64,000 nucleotides of DNA from Bacteroidales bacterium (lineage in GTDB: Bacteria; Bacteroidota; Bacteroidia; Bacteroidales; Bacteroidaceae). Where the stretch lies: NCBI GenBank assembly GCA_015060835.1, contig SUXT01000002.1, positions 1-64,000 on the forward strand. The letters are read 5' to 3'. Both the position numbers and the translations under genes were made by a program. Shown piece after piece: positions 1 through 7,695 of this stretch (positions are counted from its first letter, which is position 1; each line of letters begins with the position of its first letter). Under the pieces are notes generated by a model. It saw nothing but the letters and a program-made list of their open reading frames with translations. It did no database searches and was not told the DNA's origin.

Positions 1-8
1 TCAATGAT

Positions 9-232
9 TGGAACTCCCTCGCCCTGCTAAACCTCGCAAGCTCGGCACTCCTTTGGAAAGCTAAAGCTTTCGTCGTCGCAAACATTGCTTATTACGCAAT
101 GTCCCTCTTCAAGAGGGAGAATGTCGTACGTTATTAATTTCCAGAGATTTACATTCCTCCTCTTGAAGAGGAGGTGGATTCAACAGCGTTAGCGGTTGAA
201 GACGGAGGAGTTCAAAACATAAGCAGAATAAA
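9..232. repeat. Dispersed hairpin-module repeat (family A), copy A1
   Basis: Contains 'cctcgcaagctcggcactccttt', hairpins GAAAGC-TAAA-GCTTTC (56-71), CATTGC-N7-GCAATG (83-101), TCCCTCTT-C-AAGAGGGA (102-118), then CCTCCTCTTGAAGAGGAGG and 'gaagacggaggagttcaaaacataagca'. Same modules recur near 38.05 kb and 45.2 kb. Confidence 0.8.
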
Positions 233-259
233 AATTTACCGGGCACCAATAAAAACTAA

Positions 260-292
260 TAGGCTGCTTCAAAATAATTTTGAAGCAGCCTA
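260..292 (-). terminator. Rho-independent terminator of the tRNA-Gln transcript
   Basis: Inverted repeat taggctgcttcaaaa-taa-ttttgaagcagccta, followed on the minus strand by a T-rich stretch. Confidence 0.75.
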
Positions 293-300
293 TTAAAATG

Positions 301-371
301 TTGTCCCACGAGGATTCGAACCTCGACAAACAGAACCAAAACCTGTTGTGCTACCATTACACCATAGGACA
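301..371 (-). tRNA. tRNA-Gln (anticodon TTG)
   Basis: Minus strand TGTCCTATGGTGTAATGGTAGCAC...ACAGGTTTTGGTTCTGT...GAGGTTCGAATCCTCGTGGGACAA; cloverleaf arms and GGTTCGAATCC T-loop present; anticodon loop TTTTGGT. Confidence 0.93.
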
Positions 372-403
372 ATCTTATTTTTGCTTTCTTTTGAAAAGCG
401 GTG

Positions 404-436
404 CAAAGGTAAGAAATATAAATCTATTTTGCAAGT
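404..436 (-). promoter_or_regulatory. Bacteroidetes-type promoter for tRNA-Gln
   Basis: Minus-strand TACCTTTG (404-411) with an upstream TTG about 20 bp away, just upstream of the tRNA. Confidence 0.55.
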
Positions 437-466
437 GTTTTGTGTTAATTTGCGGCGGAAGAGGCG

Positions 467-674
467 TCGTTCCTGCTCTTAAAGCCCTGAAAGGGCGAAA
501 CTCGTCCCTTCGCGTTTGTAACGCGAAGGATAGAGTATAAGCATCTGTGATGCGCTAAAATAAAACCTATTATGAATCTATGTACTTCAGTCTTCGTTTA
601 TGTAGGTTCAATTGGATTATATAAGCGCATTGTAAATGCTTATACTCAAAGCATCCGCATTGCAAATGCGGATG
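467..674. repeat. Hairpin array, partial family B repeat (copy B1)
   Basis: GCCCT-GAA-AGGGC (484-496), CCTTCGCGTT-TGT-AACGCGAAGG (507-529), GCATC-TGT-GATGC (541-553), GCATT-GTA-AATGC (627-639), CATCCGCATT-GCA-AATGCGGATG (652-674). Start matches B2 and B3. Confidence 0.75.
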
Positions 675-716
675 GACAGGTGAGTTTTTCTCTTTGTTAT
701 TCAGTATGTTACTATA

Positions 717-765
717 ACTCCTCCTCTTGAAGAGGAGGTGGATTCAAAAACTCGTTTTTGAAGAC
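717..765. repeat. Family A repeat module, copy A2
   Basis: CTCCTCTTGAAGAGGAG followed by TTCAAAAAC-TC-GTTTTTGAA and 'gacggaggagttc', as in A1. Confidence 0.7.
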
Positions 766-1073
766 GGAGGAGTTCGAATGTTTTGCTTGTGTATTCAGTC
801 AAACTCCCTCCTCCGTTCGGATACTCCCTGCCCTTAATGCCCTGAAAGGGCAAAACTGTATAGCATAGTCCGTAAGGGCTATGTAAATGCACAACAAACA
901 TACAGCCCTGAAGGGGCGAAACAATAATAACAGCTGTTCATAATTTCGCTCTTACAGGGCTGAGGCTGTATATTCCTATATCCGTAGGCCTCACAGCCTA
1001 CGCTATATAATGTTACCCCTCCGGGGCATTTCTCTATTCCCTTTCAAAATATTGCCACTTACAATATTATCTC
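766..1073. repeat. Long direct repeat, family B copy B2, downstream of the MG2-Sel1 gene
   Basis: Near-identical to 5112-5371: '...gaatgttttgcttgtg..ttcagtcaaactccctcc..ccgttcgg.tactccctgc.cttaa.gccctgaaagggc.aaactgtatagcatagtccgtaagggctatgt...tccgtaggcctcacagcctacgctatataatgtt.cccct.ccggggcatttctctattcc'. Confidence 0.85.
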
Positions 1074-1117
1074 CCGGCGGCACGCTTCTAAAAACTCACA
1101 AGGCATAGGCTCGTTAT

Positions 1118-4100
1118 TTACTTCATCCCCGGTGGCTTGGGGCTGTTGTACATAAAGAATTTAAGCATTTCAAACTCATACACTTTGGCTATTGCAAATT
1201 CGTTGCCCTTTTCGGCAAGCTGTTTGTAGAGCCTGTAAGCAAGCGGGTGGTTCATGTCGGTTCCGCGTCCCTTTTCGTGGCAGTATGCAACATACATCAG
1301 AGCATCTTCGTCGCCAAGCTCGGCTATGGATTTCATCCACATGAAGCTCCTTTTGCGGCTCTTTTTCAGATATTTGCCTTCTGCGAAGCACTTTACTATG
1401 AACCTTTGTGCCTCTTTGCTGCCGTACCGTGCCGCCTTGCGCATATAGTCGATAGCCGGCGATTTGCGCAATTTGCGTTTGCTCAATCCGTTTATAGAAT
1501 CTTGCTCAACATGATGCATGCCTACTTTATATAGCGCCTCCGCATCATTCTGCTTTGCTGCAAGCGTGTACCATTTCAGTGCTTCGTTGCGGTCGGCTGT
1601 TACAAATATTCCCTTTTCGTGGAAGCGTCCTATCATGCGTAGCGACTGCGCATATCCACCGGCAGCAGCCCTGCTGTAATATTCGTATGCCATAGAATCG
1701 CTTTTGTTGACAATCTCTCCATAGTGGTAAATGTCGCCCAAATAGTGCATTGCAAGGTAGTTGCCCTTGTCGGCTGCCATTTCGAAATAGCGCATACCCA
1801 ATACCTTGCTTTCGCTTACCCCCCTGCCATCGTAATAGCATTTTCCGAAGTTGGCAAGGGCCGGAGCAAAGCCATATTTTGCGGCCTCGCGGAAGCGTTC
1901 CATAGCAATCTCATATTCTCCGCGGTCGTAATAGATAAGCCCCTCGTATGTGATGTCCTTGCACTTTGTGATAAGCGTGGGAGGCAGTTCGGTGTTCGAC
2001 AGTTTTTTCCATACCTTCATATATGCTGTTGCGGCCTCTATACTGTCCTGCTTTTCGCGTGTGTTTATGGATGCTGCGTTTCCGTATAGAGTGTTTTTAC
2101 CCCTGCCTTGTATGTCAACATCTATATGCATAGTCTTTGTGCCGTTGAAGAAGGTATATTTTACCTCTCCCGCAGTGTCGCCCTCGACTGTTGGCAACCA
2201 CATCAGTGTGCGGCGGTAATCCTGTGTATGCTCATCGGGTTTTCGCTTGCTGTAGTCGGGCGAGTAGAACTGTTTGCTCTCGGTGTATCCGCGCATCATG
2301 GTGTAGCGTACCTTGTCGGCTTTTGAAAAATCGGGTATGTGTTTGTTGTTCTTTCTCTCTTCCTCGCTGTATGGAATGAAGCATGCAACGTAGTTGGGAT
2401 GTTTGGGGTTGTAATATCCGGATCCCTTTGTTATATTTATTGTATATTCTGGCTTGAATTCCAATACGTTGCCACGCATTCTTTGGTGGAAAAGAAGTGT
2501 GCCCGGGAATCCGTCGATCATGCGATTGTCTTTGGTGGGAATATAGTGCCTTGTGAGAAATCCTTCGGTAAACAAGGAGTCTACTGTGTTGCGAGGGGCT
2601 ATGTCGCTGAACCATCTTGTTGCTTCGTTGACAAACATCTTGCGTAATTTTTCATCGCTTCTGATGACTACCTCCTTGAAGTTCATCATGTAGGAATGAT
2701 CTTTCCTACGGCGCTTCAACAAAAACAGTGCATCGTTGTCAGGAATATATTCGCTGCTGTATTCTCCCTTTACAACCATCGACTGTACCCAATAGGCCCA
2801 ATTGAAATTGTATCGCCAAAAAATGCTTTTGAGTACCATTGCCGGTGTAAGTCCGTTGGTTACTTTATTGAATATCGTGTCTGCCATTTCCCGATAATGG
2901 TTGTCATTGTAAATATCGGCAAGTGTATAATAATAGTCGGCAAGCGCGTTGAAAATTTTTCCGTTACCCGTTTCCTTTATAGGCCTTATTATTTCGTCGC
3001 TGTTTTCTATAGCGTTCTTGCTCCGTTCGTTTACGATGTTGCCGGTGTTTGCAATGTCGAGCGGCACAGCTACCTTTGTAGTGTCAAAATCGCGTTCGAG
3101 ATTGAAGTATGTAACATCCTGAGCATACTCCCATTCATCTACGAAGTTGAAGCGTATTTCGCTGCGGGGCGGGCGGTTAGTTTTATCCTTTTTCTTGTCC
3201 TCTACAATATCCACTTCGGCAAGTTCGTATTGCAGCGGGTTTTTCATTACAACGGTCGTGTCAATGCCGGCAGTGTAGCTTACAGCTTCGCCGGGGGTGC
3301 GCTCCCAATAGCCGTAGAAACGGAACGGTGGCGAGAAATAACGGTCGAGCACAAAGCGTATGCCCGTCATGTTTTTAGTCATGAAAGGTATATATCTTGA
3401 CGAAAGACAAGCTGTTCTGTTTCCATAAAAATCATCCACACGCACTCTGAAACGGCCGTTTCTTGTTGTGTGGAAATAGTATTTTGCGATTGTGTCCTGC
3501 ATGAATCTGAAATTCATTGTGCCGAATTTCAGAGGGTAGAGAAGGAAAGTACCCAACTGCCCCCATTTTTTGTTTGGCTCGCGGGTATATACCTCGCCGC
3601 TCAGTTCAATGCCTGATTCGGCTTGATGGCGAATGTCAATATGGCTGCGTGCCAGTTTGCTCCAGTCGTATGCCGTCCATCCGCGGGTGAGCATCAATAG
3701 GTCAAGTTCTTCGTGGCGGCGGGGATTTTCTGCGTCGAAGTAGCGACCGACATCGGGAATATGCCCCTTTATTTGTGAGCCGAGCAGCGAGTGGGTGTAT
3801 ATGTCGTGTCCGTAGGACATCTTCTGACGGGTGGCAAAGTCGCTTACCGATACTGAGAGATTCGCATCGCCGGCAAGGGGTTTGCCATCTTCGCGTTCTA
3901 TGGTAAGCGTTATTTTCTCATGCGGTTGCAGGATTATATCCTTAGGATTGAGGCCGTTTATTTTTGCTCTTAGGCGTACGGTGGAAATATCACCGTCTGC
4001 AATAGTGTCGTGTGCAACGAAGAATTGTCTTTCGGCAAGCGGTACGCTGTCGGCAAAGAGTATTACGCGGTTAACGCCTTCGGCAAGGTTGCTTAGGGGC

Positions 4101-5080
4101 ATACTGATGCTTTTTTGCTTATCTGTCGAGGAGAATGTCTCATATAGTTGCATATAGCCGTTGTTCACTATTACGCAGCCGAGATTGGTTGTTGATTGCA
4201 GGTTGTTGCCGATGGTGATGTTTATATTGCCATCGGCCTTTTTTGCGGAGAGTGAAAAACCCTCTCTCTCCACTTTGGGAAGGTCGAACTTGAATCTCTT
4301 TTTCTTGCCGTTCTTGTGGCGGGTCATCGATACTTCGGCGCGGTACTTCACTCCTCGGCGGGGTTGCAGTTCGAAGCGTCCCATGCCCAAGAGTACCGGT
4401 GCTGTGCGCAGTATCTCCTTGCCGTCGGCAAGTATGGTTATTGTATCGCCGGCGTGCACACCGTCGTACCCTTTTAGCTCGTATGCAACGGTGGTTGTCA
4501 TTCCATCGACAAGATGGCCTCCTTCGGGGTAGAATTTCAGTTCGGCTTCGGGTAGTTCATTGGTTATCCACTCGCCGTGGTACATGAAACTGCGCTTGCG
4601 ATCGAGCATGTTCTTGAAGTCGTAATTGTCGCCGTTGACTTTGTCGTAGACGGGGAACACTCGGCTGAATATTGCATCTTCGCCCCAGTTGAGCATATAG
4701 CGGGTGTAGGCGCGTATTTCGTAGTATCCCGACAGCAGCGAGGGCTTCAGGTCGAACTCTCCGTGGCAATGGCCATTCTTGTCGAGTTTGTATTTCTTTG
4801 TCTCAACTACATAGCCTTCGGGGGCGCAGAGTTCCACATAGAGCACTTTGCTTATGGGCTTTTCGTTGTCGGCGAGTCCGCTGGTGGTGTATGCCTTGAA
4901 CCACATTGTCTCACCCAAATAGTAGGCTGTGTTGTCGAAGTGCAGATAGACTCTCTCTTGCGGAAACAATTGGTTGACCATTATTGCACGCATGGCAATG
5001 GTGTCCAATGGGGATTGGGCAACGGTGGCTGTGCTGATGAACAGCAACAGGGCGAGGGTATATATCAGTTTGCGTGGCAT
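1118..5080 (-). CDS. Secreted MG2-domain (macroglobulin-like) protein with C-terminal Sel1-like repeats
   Basis: 1320-aa ORF; signal peptide; N-terminus 'QERVYLHFDNTAYYLGETMWFKAY' typical of Bacteroidetes MG2 proteins; C-terminus has repeated A..G...A...LG..Y..G..V Sel1 motifs. Confidence 0.8.
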   Translation of the reverse strand: MPRKLIYTLALLLFISTATVAQSPLDTIAMRAIMVNQLFPQERVYLHFDNTAYYLGETMWFKAYTTSGLADNEKPISKVLYVELCAPEGYVVETKKYKLDKNGHCHGEFDLKPSLLSGYYEIRAYTRYMLNWGEDAIFSRVFPVYDKVNGDNYDFKNMLDRKRSFMYHGEWITNELPEAELKFYPEGGHLVDGMTTTVAYELKGYDGVHAGDTITILADGKEILRTAPVLLGMGRFELQPRRGVKYRAEVSMTRHKNGKKKRFKFDLPKVEREGFSLSAKKADGNINITIGNNLQSTTNLGCVIVNNGYMQLYETFSSTDKQKSISMPLSNLAEGVNRVILFADSVPLAERQFFVAHDTIADGDISTVRLRAKINGLNPKDIILQPHEKITLTIEREDGKPLAGDANLSVSVSDFATRQKMSYGHDIYTHSLLGSQIKGHIPDVGRYFDAENPRRHEELDLLMLTRGWTAYDWSKLARSHIDIRHQAESGIELSGEVYTREPNKKWGQLGTFLLYPLKFGTMNFRFMQDTIAKYYFHTTRNGRFRVRVDDFYGNRTACLSSRYIPFMTKNMTGIRFVLDRYFSPPFRFYGYWERTPGEAVSYTAGIDTTVVMKNPLQYELAEVDIVEDKKKDKTNRPPRSEIRFNFVDEWEYAQDVTYFNLERDFDTTKVAVPLDIANTGNIVNERSKNAIENSDEIIRPIKETGNGKIFNALADYYYTLADIYNDNHYREMADTIFNKVTNGLTPAMVLKSIFWRYNFNWAYWVQSMVVKGEYSSEYIPDNDALFLLKRRRKDHSYMMNFKEVVIRSDEKLRKMFVNEATRWFSDIAPRNTVDSLFTEGFLTRHYIPTKDNRMIDGFPGTLLFHQRMRGNVLEFKPEYTINITKGSGYYNPKHPNYVACFIPYSEEERKNNKHIPDFSKADKVRYTMMRGYTESKQFYSPDYSKRKPDEHTQDYRRTLMWLPTVEGDTAGEVKYTFFNGTKTMHIDVDIQGRGKNTLYGNAASINTREKQDSIEAATAYMKVWKKLSNTELPPTLITKCKDITYEGLIYYDRGEYEIAMERFREAAKYGFAPALANFGKCYYDGRGVSESKVLGMRYFEMAADKGNYLAMHYLGDIYHYGEIVNKSDSMAYEYYSRAAAGGYAQSLRMIGRFHEKGIFVTADRNEALKWYTLAAKQNDAEALYKVGMHHVEQDSINGLSKRKLRKSPAIDYMRKAARYGSKEAQRFIVKCFAEGKYLKKSRKRSFMWMKSIAELGDEDALMYVAYCHEKGRGTDMNHPLAYRLYKQLAEKGNEFAIAKVYEFEMLKFFMYNSPKPPGMK

Positions 5081-5111
5081 AGTTGTTCAATTATCTTTGT
5101 ATTATATGAAA

Positions 5112-5371
5112 TGGAGGGGGTTGAATGTTTTGCTTGTGCGTTCAGTCAAACTCCCTCCCCCGTTCGGGTACTCCCTGCTCTTAAAGCCCTGAAAGGGCGA
5201 AACTGTATAGCATAGTCCGTAAGGGCTATGTTAATTGTTCATAATTTCGCCCCTCCGGGGCTGCGACTGTATGTTCTTGTATCCGTAGGCCTCACAGCCT
5301 ACGCTATATAATGTTGCCCCTGCCGGGGCATTTCTCTATTCCGTTCCAATATTGTCTATGCTGCAATGTTA
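5112..5371. repeat. Long direct repeat, family B copy B3, upstream of the MG2-Sel1 gene
   Basis: Same sequence and orientation as 766-1073, lacking about 60 bp that B2 has in the middle. Confidence 0.85.
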
Positions 5372-5390
5372 TTTACTGTTCTCGTAACAA

Positions 5391-6497
5391 TTAGACTGTT
5401 TGGAAACTGTTAACAGCCGCAATAATTTCGTCTGTCTCAGCCTCGGTTAGCAATGGGTGGAGCGGCAGGCTCAGTTCCTCGCGGGAGAGCCTTTCGGCAA
5501 TGGGGCGCGATAGATGGCTCCACTCGCCGTAGCACTGTTGTTTGTGCGGAGGGATGGGGTAGTGTATTTGTGTCTGTATGCCGTGGGCTTCGAGGTGTTT
5601 TCTCAGTAGGTCGCGCTCGGCCGACATTAGGGGAAATACATGGAATACGTGTGCATCGGAATTTTCTATATGCGGTGTGCGCACGTATGGGTTGTCTATT
5701 TTATCGATGTATTTGCGGGCTATTGCACGGCGACGGTTGTTGTCCTCGTCGAGCCGGCGCAGTTTTATGCGCAGTATGGCAGCCTGAAATTCGTCCATTC
5801 GGCTGTTGATGCCTGCGTGGTTGTGTATGTATTTCTTGTGGCTGCCGTAGTTGTGGAGCGAAGCTATTGTGTCGGCAAGGGTGGGGTCGTCGGTGGTTAC
5901 TGCGCCTGCGTCGCCCAGTGCTCCGAGATTCTTGCCGGGATAGAAGCTGTGTGCGGCTGCGTCGCCAAGAGAGCCTGTACGGCGGTTGTTGTATTGTGAA
6001 CCGTGGGCCTGCGCGTTGTCCTCTATTATCTTTATTCCCCGTTCGCGACAGAATGTGCCTATGGCGTCGCTGTATGCGCATTGTCCGTAGAGGTGTACCA
6101 TCATGTAGGCTTTGGTACGGGGGGTAACAGCTTCGAGCAGTTCCTTTTCGCCTACAAGGTAGGTTGTGGGGTCGACATCTGCAAAGATGGGTGTCAGATT
6201 GTTGTTGGTGATTGCGAGCACCGAGGCTATGAAGGTGTTTGCGGGTACTATTACTTCGTCGCCATCGTGCAGGACGCCCGCTTCGCGGTAGGCGCGCAGT
6301 ATGAGCCATAGGGCGTCGTATCCGTTGCCGCAGGCAATGCAGTATCTGCTGCCGATGTATGCGGCATACTCTTTTTCGAATGAGGCACACTCTTCGCCGA
6401 GCAGGAACCATCCGCACTCTACTATCTGTTGCAGGGCGACGGTTATTTCGGGCTCGTATGAGGCTGTTATCTCTTTAAGGGGAAGGTAGGGTATCAT
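5391..6497 (-). CDS. DegT/DnrJ/EryC1/StrS sugar aminotransferase (FdtB-like)
   Basis: ORF 368 aa; '[14 protein letters not shown]', '[44 protein letters not shown]' PLP-binding motifs. Confidence 0.9.
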   Translation of the reverse strand: MIPYLPLKEITASYEPEITVALQQIVECGWFLLGEECASFEKEYAAYIGSRYCIACGNGYDALWLILRAYREAGVLHDGDEVIVPANTFIASVLAITNNNLTPIFADVDPTTYLVGEKELLEAVTPRTKAYMMVHLYGQCAYSDAIGTFCRERGIKIIEDNAQAHGSQYNNRRTGSLGDAAAHSFYPGKNLGALGDAGAVTTDDPTLADTIASLHNYGSHKKYIHNHAGINSRMDEFQAAILRIKLRRLDEDNNRRRAIARKYIDKIDNPYVRTPHIENSDAHVFHVFPLMSAERDLLRKHLEAHGIQTQIHYPIPPHKQQCYGEWSHLSRPIAERLSREELSLPLHPLLTEAETDEIIAAVNSFQTV

Positions 6498-6910
6498 TGC
6501 TGTTTATATTCGATGAATTCGTCGAAATTGCGTATATAGTCCTCAGGTGCGTAGTGCTCTGATGCAAGTACAAGTGCAACGGCTCCGCTGGAGAAGTTTC
6601 TTAGTTCTTCCCACACACCGGCCGACAGCAGGAGTGCCTGTGAGGGGCGGTTGAGGTGGAAGGTTCTTTCGCGTGTGCCGTCGTTTATGTAGACATCGAA
6701 ACTGCCCGAGGCGGCTATGATCAGTTCGCGCAGTGTCTTGTGGGCGTGTCCGCCGCGCGATGCTCCGCCGGGAATGTCGTATATGAAGAATACCCGTTCG
6801 GTGTCGAAGCCTGCTATCTTGCCATTTTCCACTTCGGTGAGGTTGCCTTTCGAACCGTGGTGGCGGCCAAGCTCTATTATGCGGCAGTCATCTATGGTTG
6901 CTTCTTTCAT
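6494..6910 (-). CDS. WxcM-like / FdtA-type sugar nucleotide 3,4-ketoisomerase
   Basis: 138 aa; '[36 protein letters not shown]' cupin signature with HxH; overlaps next gene. Confidence 0.85.
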   Translation of the reverse strand: MKEATIDDCRIIELGRHHGSKGNLTEVENGKIAGFDTERVFFIYDIPGGASRGGHAHKTLRELIIAASGSFDVYINDGTRERTFHLNRPSQALLLSAGVWEELRNFSSGAVALVLASEHYAPEDYIRNFDEFIEYKQQ

Positions 6911-7344
6911 GGGTTACTCTTTTTAAATTCGACGAATTGTCCGTAATCGCGTATGTAGTCTTTGGGGTTGTACTTTGTGGAGGTGATGATGAGCGCTATC
7001 GAGTTTGTTGCGAAGTTCAGCAGATGGCGCCATGTGCCGGCAGGTATGTAGATGCCTTTGCTGCATTGGTCGAGGTGGTAGGTGGTGCTTGCGGTGCCGT
7101 CGTCGACAAGCAGGTCGAAACTTCCCGACAGGGCGATGATGAATTCTTCGCTCTTGTAATAGGCGTGCCCTTGTCGCGCTTCGCCTCCGGGTACATCGTA
7201 CACCCAATATGTGCGCTTTATTTCGAATGGCAATGACATCCCCGACTCGACAACCGAAAGGTTGCCGCGTTTGTCTCGTATCTTGCCGAGCCTTATTTCG
7301 CGTACTTTGTTTTTCTTTGTTGCCATTCTCTGTTGATTCATCAA
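6907..7344 (-). CDS. WxcM-like cupin, paralog of the preceding FdtA-like protein
   Basis: 145 aa; 'VYDVPGGEARQGHAYYKSEEFIIALSGSFDLLVDDG'; 4-bp overlap with 6494..6910. Confidence 0.82.
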   Translation of the reverse strand: MMNQQRMATKKNKVREIRLGKIRDKRGNLSVVESGMSLPFEIKRTYWVYDVPGGEARQGHAYYKSEEFIIALSGSFDLLVDDGTASTTYHLDQCSKGIYIPAGTWRHLLNFATNSIALIITSTKYNPKDYIRDYGQFVEFKKSNP

Positions 7345-7695
7345 AAAGCAAAGTTAATTGAATTTTGTCTATTTCAAACTGTGTATGGGCGAAAATGTGG
7401 TTACTTGTGTCTAAGCAGGAACTTCGGTGTCTTGCTGTAGAGCCGATGTCTCATCGTGTGTCAAACGTAAGTCTGTCGTCTGAATTCCGGTGCTTATCTG
7501 CGAATATAGAGTATTGTGGCGAAAGGAACAAATATTTGAAAACTTTGTGGCAGTCGTTCTTCTCTTCTCAAGAAAAAATGCTATTTTTGTAAATTGTTTC
7601 GCTGTCATCCTTTGGGTGGTGGCAAATAAATAGGTCAAGATAATATATTTGCGGACTTTTTTCACTCAATTTCAATAGAACATATTCATAAAATA

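Noticed and set aside
280-540. 86-aa plus-strand ORF
   Set aside because: Runs across the tRNA-Gln gene and a family B repeat; not credible as coding.
701-901. 66-aa minus-strand ORF
   Set aside because: Composed entirely of repeat modules.
467-1073. Possible CRISPR array
   Set aside because: Repeats are hairpins of different sequence without regular spacing or unique equal-length spacers, and no cas genes are present.
2696-3400. 234-aa plus-strand ORF
   Set aside because: Antisense to the MG2-Sel1 gene; low-complexity hydrophobic composition.
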